DNA of 64,000 bases, from contig CAMQBR010000003.1 in NCBI GenBank assembly GCA_946999045.1, forward strand, positions 1-64,000, read 5' to 3'. The position numbers were made by a program, and so were the translations under genes. This DNA comes from an uncultured Prevotella sp. GTDB taxonomy: Bacteria > Bacteroidota > Bacteroidia > Bacteroidales > Bacteroidaceae. How positions within the stretch are numbered: position 1 is the first letter of the stretch; each line of letters starts with the position of its first letter. Below the pieces are notes generated by a model. It was not told where the DNA came from, did no database searches, and saw only the letters and a program-made list of their open reading frames with translations. Below, piece by piece: positions 18,530 through 28,104 of this stretch.

Positions 18530-18647
18530 TATTTATTGTTATTTGTAAGGTTATTTATAGTTTGGTATACAAAACTATAAAGAAGGTTTGTTATAAGCAA
18601 TACCTACAAATGTGTATTATGATACCATAACAATGTTTTGTATAGTG

Positions 18648-18738
18648 CTGGTTTTATAAATTATCACTATATTTTGTGAGTAATTTTTATAAAATATGTT
18701 TTGCTATCTTTTGGATTCTTTTTATAGAAACAGCCTTA
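18648..18738. repeat. MITE family B, degenerate copy
   Basis: It begins GGTTTTATAAATTATCAC and ends TTTTTATAGAAACAGCCTTA. These ends are variants of the family B termini (GGTTCTATAAATTACCACC and its complement). It directly precedes the full copy at 18755-18953. Confidence 0.6.
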
Positions 18739-18754
18739 ATTTATTTTTTTTATT

Positions 18755-18953
18755 TAAGGGCGGTTCTATAAATTACCACCATAAAGTTTTTTATGTCAGT
18801 CTTTTTACGTTTTGTCATCTTGTAGACTCTTTTTGGTTCAATTTGCTTGTTCGTTCAGTTGTATAGCTTGCTATACTCCTTCTCTCACAAACAAATTGAC
18901 CTCAAAAAAATAGTCTCACAATCTGTCAAAGCTAATTTATAGAACCGCCCTTA
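18755..18953. repeat. MITE family B, full ~199-bp copy (overlaps the tamB-like stop)
   Basis: It is bounded by TAAGGGCGGTTCTATAAATT at the left and its near-exact reverse complement at the right. The interior is almost identical, in reverse orientation, to 33203-33376. It contains a small internal palindrome (ATAGCTTGCTAT). The right end overlaps the last codons of the orphan tamB-like gene. Confidence 0.85.
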
Positions 18954-21900
18954 AAAGTTTTATCTATTTTCTTTTTCTTTAATGTGTTTTTTTTATTCAT
19001 TCTTCTTTCAAACAAATCACGCAGGTTAGTAAAATCCTTTTTAAGAATTAAGCCCACACCCTGTGTCGTTAAACTGTTGCGTGTAAAGTATCTGTCGTTG
19101 GTTTGGTTATATATTTTTATAGCCAAATTGCCATTGGGATACAGTAAATATCTGATGTCAAAGTCGCCAATAAAATTGGTTGTGGCATTAGGATTGGCAC
19201 GGTAACCAAACTGCCCATTGATGCGTAGCCGATTGTTGAGCAGCTGACCACTCAAGATACCTTCATATTCGGCATTGTTAAAACCCTCGTTACCTGGTGA
19301 GATGTTAGCACCAAAATTCCAATTGGTATTGTCTATAACCGACTTGATGACATCATTGAGTTGCTGACTAAGCGTTCCACTCAAAATACTTTGCATAGCT
19401 AAGCTTGCCTGACTTTGTTGGGTGGGATTCTCTAAGGCTGCATATTTGTTTTCTTGTGTGTAGAAACGTCCTACAGCCAATAAGTACAAAACTTGCTGAT
19501 TCATTTCTTCTTCGCTGTTAATCAAGCTATACACCATTTGTTTGGCATCGTTACTAATGGTAGGCATGTCCAAACTAAAATCTACTTTCGGGGTATTAGG
19601 AGTGCCTGTTATATCCATTAAACAATTGACACGAATATTGTTGTTGGTAAACGATTTGCCTATTCTCAGGTCGGACAAACTTACGCTGTTGACACTGTAT
19701 GCGGCATTGAGATGAAGCGAAGCATTATATGGGTCTCCCCCAAAAGCGATAGTTCCACCAGACTTAAACTGAAAGCTTTTCTTTATGATGTTTTGTACCG
19801 TTAATCTGTAAATGCCATGGTCAACTACAAAGTTGCCATACATATCGAAAGAACCCTTATTATAATAGGTTGCACGTAGCACTCCATTGCCATTAAGTGC
19901 GATGTAGTCGCCCGTATTGCTATCCATGATAACTTTGATAGTGGCATTAGGTGTACAATTAACGAGAAAGTTTAACCGGATATCACTGGATATGTGAGGT
20001 AATATTTCATTAAGAGGAAGGTTCGTAGACGATGATATGGAATCGGATGACAGCGAGTCTTTGTGTGATACCCATTTGATAAATTCGTTACTGTCAATGT
20101 TGGTTTGGTTAGAAATTTTATACACAAACTGTGAACCCTTTTGCGGTGTAGCATTTACATCTATGTTAAGTTCTCCACTTTTTCCGTTGATATGGCAAGT
20201 GCCAGTGAGAAATGCGGTTCCGTAAAACGTTTGGTTTGTAAACTGATGTGTGTCAAATGCTAATAAATTGTCTGTTTTGATATGGAGATTGTACTTAAAA
20301 TGTTCAAAATTATTGTGAGACACTTCGCCCGAAATACTACCTGTGTTGCCATTGCGGTCGTAGATAGTATTGTTGTTAAATATGATTTTGTTGGGTACAA
20401 GCGTAATGGTATCTTGGCGCAATGTATAGATAGTATGGGTTGGGATAATACCCAATGAGCCGTTAGCCACTACTTTGCCCGTAAGATTAAGTTGGCCCAA
20501 GTCGCCATACAGTCGTAAATTACCCTTGCTATGTACATTGACATCTTGCATAAAACTACCACAAAAATCTTCTAAAAATTGCAAATTTGTATTGTGCGTT
20601 TGCAGAGAAATATCCATATCATTGTGTTGTGGGGATATGTAACCATTGATAATGGTTTTCTGTGTTGTATCGCTTGCAACAGCTTGAATATCGATTTGCT
20701 TTCGATGTTCGTTCCAGTTAATATTAGCATCTAAGGTGCCCATGTTGCCTGATTGGAATGTAAAATGTTGTACCTTCACATTAGCATGAGCTTGTAATCT
20801 GCTAAAAATGTTGGAAAGACAGGCTCTGCCCGATAATGAACCAGCAAATTCAACTGAATGGAAGTTGAGCAAATTAAGTGCATAGCTAACATTTATATTC
20901 TTTAAGTCAACAGACATTGAGTCGGATGTGTTTTTATTGGCAAATCCGTTTACAATAATATGCTGATTGTTGTGATGTATAGAAAAATGGTCAACTAAAA
21001 GGTTGTTTTTACTATAAATAATGTCTGACGGTTCGATGTGCCATATACTATCTTCTACAAGAATTTGAGAAGGATGCACAGTTATATGAGCAGCCACTTT
21101 ACCTTGGGTGTTCTTAAAAAATTGAGTTTCGGTATTGAGTGTACCACACAGAGAAAGCTCTTGACTATTGCAGAACGAGAACTTTGTCATTAGATGGTCG
21201 TTTGCAGCAGCCGACTGTATGGCCCATGTCCATGCTTTTTGCTGTTGATCTTGCTGTTTGACTTTCGCATTGATGTACAAGGTGTCGTTTATTGTTTCTG
21301 CATGGGCCAGACAATTTTTGTAATGCTTGTTTTGATATATAAAGTGAGGCGCATTGAGGTCAATATTTAGCAGTTGGTGTTCGCTGTTCATTATTCCCCT
21401 AATGATTACAGGAGCTTGTAATGTAATAGGAATATCAAAGAAAAAATTAGTCCAATCGGCTTTGTTTATTTCAGCGTATAGCTTCATATTAGTTTTAGTT
21501 GCTGTACGTTTTTCTATTGATATAAAGCTTTGTAATCCTGGAAGTTTCTCTACAATAATGTTTTGTAGATGTTGTAATAGTTCTTCATAATCGAAATGAC
21601 CAACAATATGAGCTTTACCAAAATCACTGTTAAGTGAAATATAGTGCTCTTGTGGGGTGTTGTAACCTGTGCTTATCTCAATGTTTGACAATAAATATTG
21701 TGAGTTAGGCCCCATTAAGTGCAAGTTATGCAGATTTATTTTTCCTATCACATCCTTAATATTACGTCCTGATAACTGTGTGTTAGCTTGAAAGCTAAGT
21801 ATTTTGTGCTGCCACTTTTTAGGCACGTTAAATATGGATAAGTGTATATTGTGTGCTTGTGCTTCCAGGTTAGCAGTGTATATGTACCCTGTTTTGGCAA

Positions 21901-23320
21901 CGTTTCCGCTAAGTTGTAAGTTTCCCAGAGGGTCATTGATGGATGCATTACCTTGCAAGCGAGTAAGTTGTAATGTACGATTGATTTCGACCACACCTTT
22001 TAATTTTATTTGTTGATAAGTGTGCTTCTTATAATCTATTTGTGGTAAAGTGCCAATAATTTGAAAAGTTGTGTTGGTATTTGGTTGTAGAAAACCTTGC
22101 AATTGAATATTTGCAGATAGTAATCCTAAATCATGATTGTTTAATAATTTTGCAAAATCAAATGTGTGAGTTATGAGAGAACCTTGATAATGTTGTTGTT
22201 GTTTATTGACCTTGCATTGTATTTTGCCTAAATTAGATGCTATTTGGAGTTGAGCTTTAAGGTTTTTTCCCTTTCCTTGAGCCTCTCCAGAAAGTTGCAA
22301 ATACGTTATTTTCTGAAGGGGTAAATGTGTGTAATTAGCAGGAACATATTTTTTTAGAGCCTTTTGGTTAACAGATAGCTGCTGTATATGGCATACCCAT
22401 TGAAGATGATGATGCCAGTTCTGTATGGAAGCATTGGCTTGCAACAATATGTCGTTGTTATCTTGCAAATGTAACTGAGACAATTGCAGCGAATGAAGTG
22501 ACCCCTTAAATGCTGTACTAAAATAAAAAGGTGATGTATATTTGCTTAGTTGAGGCAATAAGAAGGATAAGTCGGATGGGGTAATTTGAGACTTGGTTAT
22601 TTTGCTTTGATAATAAAGTGAAGAAAATATAATTTGGTTCTGCTTACGTTGGAATGTTGCTGTAATTTGTGGAAGAGTGATTTTAGTGTGAGGAAGTGAT
22701 AAACGAAATGCGTTTAATTTTCCCACATACTTTCCAAGTACGAATTTTGTAGAGAGTGCTTTAACGTAAAGTCCTGATTGCTCTTTGAACGAAAGTTTTT
22801 TAAGATTAATGTCCAGCGAATCTTTATCAATTTGATTAAATACAATATGCGAGCTGATATCTGTAAATGTTAAATGAGATAAAGATAACTTGTTGGTTTT
22901 TGGCTTGTTAAGAGCATTGTATGAAATAGAACCTCGTCGGATAATCAATGAGTTGATGCTGAAAGTATGAGTGTGATTGGGTGTGTCTTTAGTTGTTAGT
23001 GAATCAATGAGAAACTGGAAGTTAGTTTTTGACTTATCATTGGCTTTGTATAAGTTAGCATATAATCCAAACAATTGTGCTGAGGATATGCTGATATCTC
23101 CCTGCAATAGAGAAATGACATTTAGGCTAATGGAAAGGCGAGAAGTTTTAAGCAGAGGTTTACCTTTTTGGTCGGCTATGTATAATCCATCAACTATTAG
23201 TCGGTTAAGAAATCCTAAGTCTATGCGTTGCACTTGCACCTGAGTACCCAATTTTTTTGACAGCATATCCCCTACCTGCCCACCGATAAAGTTTTGTACC
23301 AATGGTATATGCAATAACAA
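18932..23320 (-). CDS. TamB-like translocation/assembly protein (DUF490), orphan copy
   Basis: A 1462-residue AsmA/TamB-type protein: a long repetitive beta-groove spanning the periplasm, of the class that moves lipids or helps outer-membrane protein assembly. The C-terminal ~400 residues have the TamB signature region, ending with a barrel-like stretch (RLRINGQFGYR, then DFDIRYLLYPNGNL). The TTG at 23320 is the only ordinary start, but it cuts through a membrane anchor: the frame stays open for 24 more codons, giving a helix (SIVGFYLTIALLLHIPL), so the true start is probably ATT 23392 or CTG 23389. The last seven codons, including TAG, lie inside a MITE. Confidence 0.88.
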   Translation of the reverse strand: MLLHIPLVQNFIGGQVGDMLSKKLGTQVQVQRIDLGFLNRLIVDGLYIADQKGKPLLKTSRLSISLNVISLLQGDISISSAQLFGLYANLYKANDKSKTNFQFLIDSLTTKDTPNHTHTFSINSLIIRRGSISYNALNKPKTNKLSLSHLTFTDISSHIVFNQIDKDSLDINLKKLSFKEQSGLYVKALSTKFVLGKYVGKLNAFRLSLPHTKITLPQITATFQRKQNQIIFSSLYYQSKITKSQITPSDLSFLLPQLSKYTSPFYFSTAFKGSLHSLQLSQLHLQDNNDILLQANASIQNWHHHLQWVCHIQQLSVNQKALKKYVPANYTHLPLQKITYLQLSGEAQGKGKNLKAQLQIASNLGKIQCKVNKQQQHYQGSLITHTFDFAKLLNNHDLGLLSANIQLQGFLQPNTNTTFQIIGTLPQIDYKKHTYQQIKLKGVVEINRTLQLTRLQGNASINDPLGNLQLSGNVAKTGYIYTANLEAQAHNIHLSIFNVPKKWQHKILSFQANTQLSGRNIKDVIGKINLHNLHLMGPNSQYLLSNIEISTGYNTPQEHYISLNSDFGKAHIVGHFDYEELLQHLQNIIVEKLPGLQSFISIEKRTATKTNMKLYAEINKADWTNFFFDIPITLQAPVIIRGIMNSEHQLLNIDLNAPHFIYQNKHYKNCLAHAETINDTLYINAKVKQQDQQQKAWTWAIQSAAANDHLMTKFSFCNSQELSLCGTLNTETQFFKNTQGKVAAHITVHPSQILVEDSIWHIEPSDIIYSKNNLLVDHFSIHHNNQHIIVNGFANKNTSDSMSVDLKNINVSYALNLLNFHSVEFAGSLSGRACLSNIFSRLQAHANVKVQHFTFQSGNMGTLDANINWNEHRKQIDIQAVASDTTQKTIINGYISPQHNDMDISLQTHNTNLQFLEDFCGSFMQDVNVHSKGNLRLYGDLGQLNLTGKVVANGSLGIIPTHTIYTLRQDTITLVPNKIIFNNNTIYDRNGNTGSISGEVSHNNFEHFKYNLHIKTDNLLAFDTHQFTNQTFYGTAFLTGTCHINGKSGELNIDVNATPQKGSQFVYKISNQTNIDSNEFIKWVSHKDSLSSDSISSSTNLPLNEILPHISSDIRLNFLVNCTPNATIKVIMDSNTGDYIALNGNGVLRATYYNKGSFDMYGNFVVDHGIYRLTVQNIIKKSFQFKSGGTIAFGGDPYNASLHLNAAYSVNSVSLSDLRIGKSFTNNNIRVNCLMDITGTPNTPKVDFSLDMPTISNDAKQMVYSLINSEEEMNQQVLYLLAVGRFYTQENKYAALENPTQQSQASLAMQSILSGTLSQQLNDVIKSVIDNTNWNFGANISPGNEGFNNAEYEGILSGQLLNNRLRINGQFGYRANPNATTNFIGDFDIRYLLYPNGNLAIKIYNQTNDRYFTRNSLTTQGVGLILKKDFTNLRDLFERRMNKKNTLKKKKIDKTFKGGSIN

Positions 23321-23411
23321 AGCTATTGTAAGATAAAATCCTACAATGCTCCATATCGTAATGTTTAGTATATTTCTTAACTTTTTCAGAATGCTTGTTT
23401 ATTTACGACTA

Positions 23412-23419
23412 CAAAAATA
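23412..23419 (-). promoter_or_regulatory. -7 box upstream of the tamB-like gene
   Basis: The minus strand reads TATTTTTG. The predicted transcript start near 23405 leaves only about 13 nt before the non-ATG start candidates at 23392/23389, which supports the longer N-terminus. The -33 box is not clear. Confidence 0.4.
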
Positions 23420-23483
23420 CATCATTTTTTTCTCTACAATAAATAAATGCTTCAATTTTCTTTTATTACTCAGTAAAAGTTAC

Positions 23484-23491
23484 TAATTTTG
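23484..23491 (+). promoter_or_regulatory. -7 box of the nqr operon promoter
   Basis: TAATTTTG on the + strand, about 70 bp upstream of nqrA. A T-rich tract occupies the expected -33 position (23461-23464). Confidence 0.5.
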
Positions 23492-23561
23492 CGATAATAT
23501 TTAGTGTATAGACAAATGATAGCACCTTCTTTATTTTGAAAAAGTTTAATTTATATATTTT

Positions 23562-24926
23562 ATGGTAAATATAATTAAGTTGCGTAAGGGCTTAAACATT
23601 AATCTAAAGGGTAAAGCTAAACAGCAAAAAATGTCATTGGGGTTGAGTACTGAGTATGCTTTGGTTCCAGATGATTTTGTTGGTGTTACCCCTCGTGTCG
23701 TTGTCCGTGAAGGAAACGAAGTGAAAGTTGGTGATGCCCTTTTCGTAGACAAGAATTTTCCAGAGGTAAAATATGCCTCACCTGTTAGTGGAAAAGTAAA
23801 AGCTATAGTACGAGGTAATAGGCGTAAGGTAATGGCAATTGTTGTTGAAGCAAGTGCTCAACAAGAGTTTGTGGATTTTGGTAAGAAGGATATATGCACA
23901 CTTTCTTCTTCTGAAGTGATAGATGCTTTGTTACAAGCTGGTATTTTTGGCTATATCAATCAGTTGCCATATGCTATTGCAACCAATCCTCAAACAATGC
24001 CAAAAGCTATCTTTGTATCTGCATTTAGAAATATGCCATTGGCAGGAAAGTTTGAGTTTGAACTAAATGGCAATGAAGAGGCTTTTCAAACAGGATTAAC
24101 AGCGTTATCTAAAATTGCAAAAACGTATTTGAGTATTCATGTAGGACAAAGTAGCGAGATTTTGCTTCAAGCTAAAAATGTTGAGGTAACTGCTTTTGAT
24201 GGACCTTGCCCTTCGAGCAATGTTGGTGTGCAGATTAACCACTTGAATCCTGTTAACAAAGGCGAAGTTGTTTGGACTGTAGAGCCAACGGCTGTTATCT
24301 TTATTGGTAGACTTTTTATGACGGGTAAAGTAAACTTAACTCGTACCATTGCTGTGGCAGGTAGCGAAGTTGCCAATCCACAGTATGTAGATGCTTTGGT
24401 GGGTACTCCGCTCAAAGATATATTGGCTCATCAAGTAGATGAAAAAGCTGCCGAAGCAGGTACACTACGTATCATCAATGGTAATCCTTTAACAGGTAAA
24501 CATTGTCAGTTAAATGATTATTTAGGTGCACATACATCAGAAGTTTGTGTGATACCAGAGGGTAATGATGCTGATGAGTTCTTAGGTTGGATATTACCTC
24601 GAACCAATCAGTATTCTGCTTCTCATAGCTATTTTTCATGGCTTATGAGTAAGAATAAAGAGTACGATATAGATGCTCGTATTAAGGGAGGTGAACGTCA
24701 TCTTATTATGAGTGGTGAGTATGATAAAGTATTGCCAATGGATATTTATGGCGAATACCTTATCAAGGCAATGATAACTGGAGATATTGACAAACAAGAA
24801 CAACTAGGTGTTTATGAAGTGGCTCCAGAAGATTTTGCTGTAGCTGAGTTTGTTGATTCTTCTAAATTAGAACTTCAGAATATAGTACGTAAAGGATTAG
24901 ATATATTACGTAAAGAAAACGCATAA
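23562..24926 (+). CDS. nqrA: Na+-translocating NADH:quinone reductase subunit A
   Basis: Peripheral cytoplasmic subunit of the Na+-NQR complex, which oxidises NADH, reduces quinone and pumps Na+ outward. 454 residues, full length. The N-terminal lipoyl/barrel-sandwich-like part carries KLRKGLNINLKGKA (5-18) and VKYASPVSGKVKAIVRG (~68-84), both typical of NqrA. It is the first of six genes in the canonical order ABCDEF and is followed by nqrB after 4 bp. A Bacteroidetes -7 box lies upstream. Confidence 0.97.
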   Translation: MVNIIKLRKGLNINLKGKAKQQKMSLGLSTEYALVPDDFVGVTPRVVVREGNEVKVGDALFVDKNFPEVKYASPVSGKVKAIVRGNRRKVMAIVVEASAQQEFVDFGKKDICTLSSSEVIDALLQAGIFGYINQLPYAIATNPQTMPKAIFVSAFRNMPLAGKFEFELNGNEEAFQTGLTALSKIAKTYLSIHVGQSSEILLQAKNVEVTAFDGPCPSSNVGVQINHLNPVNKGEVVWTVEPTAVIFIGRLFMTGKVNLTRTIAVAGSEVANPQYVDALVGTPLKDILAHQVDEKAAEAGTLRIINGNPLTGKHCQLNDYLGAHTSEVCVIPEGNDADEFLGWILPRTNQYSASHSYFSWLMSKNKEYDIDARIKGGERHLIMSGEYDKVLPMDIYGEYLIKAMITGDIDKQEQLGVYEVAPEDFAVAEFVDSSKLELQNIVRKGLDILRKENA

Positions 24927-24930
24927 GGAT

Positions 24931-26094
24931 ATGAGCTTAAAAAAATATTTAGATAAAATAAAACCTCACTTTGAAGAGAGTGGTAACCTTCATGCTTTTC
25001 GGAGTGTGTATGATGGTTTTGAGAGTTTCCTTTATGTTCCTAATACAACGGCTACGACAGGTTCACATATCCACGATTCGATTGATTCTAAGCGGATTAT
25101 GAGTGTTGTAGTTATAGCTTTGATACCTGCTTTGTTGTTTGGAATGTATAATATAGGATACCAAAACTATTCAGTAGCAGGACAGTTGGAGAATGCTTCT
25201 TTCTGGGCAATGTTCTTTTATGGATTCTTAGCTCTCTTACCTAAGATTATTGTTTCTTATGTTGTAGGTTTGGGCATTGAGTTTGCTTGGGCACAATGGA
25301 AGAAAGAAGAAATCCAAGAAGGCTATTTGGTAACAGGTATGTTAATGCCTTTGATAGTACCTATTAGCTGTCCATTATGGATGTTGGCATTGTCAATAGC
25401 CTTTGCTGTCATCTTATGTAAAGAGATATTCGGTGGAACAGGAATGAACATCTTCAATATAGCTTTGTCGGCTCGTGCTTTTTTGTTCTTCTCTTATCCA
25501 AGTAAAATGACAGGTGATACTATTTGGCTTTGTGATCATACTATCTTTAGTTTAGGCAACAATCTTCCTGATGCCACAACTATGGCAACACCACTTGGCG
25601 AACTTTCACAACATGTAGACATACCTTATTCTATTAGTGATATGGTTATAGGATTGATTCCTGGTTCTGTTGGTGAAACAAGTGTTATCGCTATTGCTAT
25701 TGGTGCACTTATTTTATTGTTTACCAAGATTGCTTCGTGGAAGACAATGTTGAGTGTATTTCTAGGTGGTGGTGTAATGGCAGCTATCTTCCACGCTTTG
25801 GGTATGACGCCTATTACATGGTACGAGCACATTGTTCTTGGTGGTTTCTGCTTCGGTGCAGTGTTTATGGCTACCGATCCTGTAACTTCTGCACGAACAG
25901 AAGCTGGTAAATATATTTATGGTGCTTTAATTGGTGTTATGGCTATGATTATCCGTGTAATGAACCATGGTTATCCAGAGGGTATGATGTTATCTATATT
26001 GCTTGCCAATATGGTTGCACCTTTAATTGACTATTGTGTGGTAGAACGCAATATCAATAAGAGAATGAAACGTTTAACTGCTCATAATAAATAA
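24931..26094 (+). CDS. nqrB: Na+-translocating NADH:quinone reductase subunit B
   Basis: Integral membrane subunit carrying covalently bound FMN and part of the Na+ path. The 387-residue protein has about ten hydrophobic segments starting at ~57. The flavinylation site of the family is a Thr in an S/T-x-A-T context; here Thr220 in TMATPLG is the matching residue. DPVTSARTEAGK (~310-321) is another conserved segment. Spacing to nqrA is 4 bp and to nqrC 4 bp, indicating one tightly packed operon. Confidence 0.97.
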   Translation: MSLKKYLDKIKPHFEESGNLHAFRSVYDGFESFLYVPNTTATTGSHIHDSIDSKRIMSVVVIALIPALLFGMYNIGYQNYSVAGQLENASFWAMFFYGFLALLPKIIVSYVVGLGIEFAWAQWKKEEIQEGYLVTGMLMPLIVPISCPLWMLALSIAFAVILCKEIFGGTGMNIFNIALSARAFLFFSYPSKMTGDTIWLCDHTIFSLGNNLPDATTMATPLGELSQHVDIPYSISDMVIGLIPGSVGETSVIAIAIGALILLFTKIASWKTMLSVFLGGGVMAAIFHALGMTPITWYEHIVLGGFCFGAVFMATDPVTSARTEAGKYIYGALIGVMAMIIRVMNHGYPEGMMLSILLANMVAPLIDYCVVERNINKRMKRLTAHNK

Positions 26095-26098
26095 GACG

Positions 26099-26821
26099 AT
26101 GGCTGAAGGAAAGAAAAAAGGATTGAATACAAATTCAAATACTTATACTATTATATATTCAATCATTATCGTGGTTCTTGTTGCCTTCCTTTTGGCTTTT
26201 GTGTTTCAGGCTCTTAAACCTGCACAAGATGCTAATGTAGCATTGGACAAGAAGAAGCAGATATTAAATTCATTGAATATCAGGAATTTGAATGATGATG
26301 ATGCCGATAAAACCTACAAAGAGGTTGTTGTTGCTGATGAAATCATTGATGCACAAGGTAAAGTGTTAGATAAAGGAACTGAAGAGGGTGATAAAAACGG
26401 ATTTACACTTAATTCTGCTGACTTTAAGAATGGTAAGTTAGCCTTGTTTGTATGTAAGGTGAATGGTGAAACCAAATATGTTATACCTGTTTACGGTAAA
26501 GGCTTGTGGGGAGCTATCAATGGCTATATAGCTATCAATGCTGACAAGGCTACTGTTTTTGGAGCTTATTTCAATCACGAAAGTGAAACTGCTGGTTTGG
26601 GTGCTGAGATTAAAGACAATCAAGCTTGGCAAGAAAAGTTTCATGGTAAGAAATTGTTTGAACAAGATCCTAACCAAATTGTACTCTCTGTAAATAAGAA
26701 AATTACGAATCCTGAAACTCAAGTTGATGCTGTTACAGGTGCTACTTTAACATCAAATGGTGTAACAGAGATGTTACATACTTGTTTAAGTGCATATATA
26801 AAATTCCTTAAAGAAAAATAA
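26099..26821 (+). CDS. nqrC: Na+-translocating NADH:quinone reductase subunit C
   Basis: Membrane-anchored periplasmic subunit with covalently bound FMN. The 240-residue protein has one N-terminal membrane helix (17-39) and a soluble FMN-binding domain. The flavin attachment motif TGATLTS places the FMN on Thr216. An ETAGLGAEI segment (~163-171) is a second conserved patch of FMN-binding-domain proteins. Flavin attachment requires an ApbE-type transferase, which is not encoded in this window. Confidence 0.97.
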   Translation: MAEGKKKGLNTNSNTYTIIYSIIIVVLVAFLLAFVFQALKPAQDANVALDKKKQILNSLNIRNLNDDDADKTYKEVVVADEIIDAQGKVLDKGTEEGDKNGFTLNSADFKNGKLALFVCKVNGETKYVIPVYGKGLWGAINGYIAINADKATVFGAYFNHESETAGLGAEIKDNQAWQEKFHGKKLFEQDPNQIVLSVNKKITNPETQVDAVTGATLTSNGVTEMLHTCLSAYIKFLKEK

Positions 26822-26830
26822 ATTATAGTT

Positions 26831-27457
26831 ATGGCATTATTTTCAAAACAAAATAAAAAGGTTTTAACGAACCCACTCAATTCTGATAACCCCGTGTTGG
26901 TTCAGGTATTGGGAATTTGTTCGGCATTGGCTGTTACCTCGCAATTAAAGCCAGCTATTGTTATGGGATTGGCAGTAACCGTGATTACAGCTTTCTCTAA
27001 TGTAATTATTTCTATTATTCGTAGCACAATCCCTATGCGTATACGTATTATCGTACAGTTGGTAGTTGTCGCAGCGTTGGTAACAGTAGTTAGTCAGATA
27101 CTAAAGGCTTTTGCTTACGATGTAAGTATACAACTATCGGTGTATGTGGCATTGATTATTACTAATTGTATCTTAATGGGACGTCTTGAAGCCTTCGCTA
27201 TGACCAACAAGCCTTGGCCCTCGTTCTTAGATGGTATTGGTAACGGTTTGGGTTATGCTATTATCTTGGTTATAGTAGGTGTAATTCGCGAATTATTGGG
27301 CAGAGGTTCTTTGCTGGGTTTTACTATTATTCCACAATCATTCTATGATATGGGATATATGAATAATGGTATGATGACCATGCCTGCTATGGCGTTGATT
27401 CTGTTAGGTTGTGTTATCTGGTTTCACAGAGCATACATCTATAAAGAAAAGAAGTAA
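26831..27457 (+). CDS. nqrD: Na+-translocating NADH:quinone reductase subunit D
   Basis: Integral membrane subunit, homologous to NqrE and RnfE; together the two hold an Fe centre between half-helices inside the membrane. 208 residues, about six hydrophobic segments. The first half-helix has the family's conserved Cys in GICSALAVTSQL (~29-40), and TNCILMGRLEAFA (~112-124) holds the second conserved Cys. It starts 9 bp after nqrC. Confidence 0.97.
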   Translation: MALFSKQNKKVLTNPLNSDNPVLVQVLGICSALAVTSQLKPAIVMGLAVTVITAFSNVIISIIRSTIPMRIRIIVQLVVVAALVTVVSQILKAFAYDVSIQLSVYVALIITNCILMGRLEAFAMTNKPWPSFLDGIGNGLGYAIILVIVGVIRELLGRGSLLGFTIIPQSFYDMGYMNNGMMTMPAMALILLGCVIWFHRAYIYKEKK

Positions 27458-27489
27458 GTTCAAGCTAAACAACTAAAATTAGAATTATT

Positions 27490-28098
27490 ATGGAACATAT
27501 CATATCATTATTCTTTAGATCGATATTTGTCGATAATATGATTTTTGCATTCTTCTTGGGAATGTGTTCATTCTTGGCAGTATCGAAGAATGTTAAAACC
27601 TCGTTTGGCTTGGGTATTGCAGTAACATTTGTTCTTTTTGTTACTGTTCCTATTGATTACTTGTTGCAAACAAAGGTATTAGATCCTATGGATTTAAGCT
27701 ATCTTAGTTTTATTCTCTTTATTGCAGTTATTGCAGGTATCACTCAGTTAGTAGAGATGTTGGTAGAAAAATATAGTCCTTCGCTCTATTCTTCGTTAGG
27801 TATCTTCTTGCCTCTTATTGCTGTAAATTGTGCTATCATGGGAGGTTCAATGTTTATGCAACAGCGCATTAGCTTAGATCCTAACAACACGCAGTATATT
27901 GGCAATGTATACGATGCCATAGCTTATGCCATTGGTAGTGGTTTAGGTTGGACACTCTCCATTGTGTTGATGGGTGCTATTCGTGAGAAATTACAATATA
28001 GTGATGTGCCAAAACCACTGCAAGGTTTGGGTATTACGTTTATAACAGTAGGACTTATGGCTATTGCCATGATGTGCTTCTCTGGCTTAAAAATATAA
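27490..28098 (+). CDS. nqrE: Na+-translocating NADH:quinone reductase subunit E
   Basis: Integral membrane partner of NqrD. 202 residues, six hydrophobic segments. Conserved Cys residues are in GMCSFLAVSKNV (~24-35) and in VNCAIMGGSMF (~113-123), mirroring the NqrD pair with inverted topology. It starts 32 bp after nqrD, the widest gap in the operon. Confidence 0.97.
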   Translation: MEHIISLFFRSIFVDNMIFAFFLGMCSFLAVSKNVKTSFGLGIAVTFVLFVTVPIDYLLQTKVLDPMDLSYLSFILFIAVIAGITQLVEMLVEKYSPSLYSSLGIFLPLIAVNCAIMGGSMFMQQRISLDPNNTQYIGNVYDAIAYAIGSGLGWTLSIVLMGAIREKLQYSDVPKPLQGLGITFITVGLMAIAMMCFSGLKI

Positions 28099-28104
28099 TT
28101 AATT

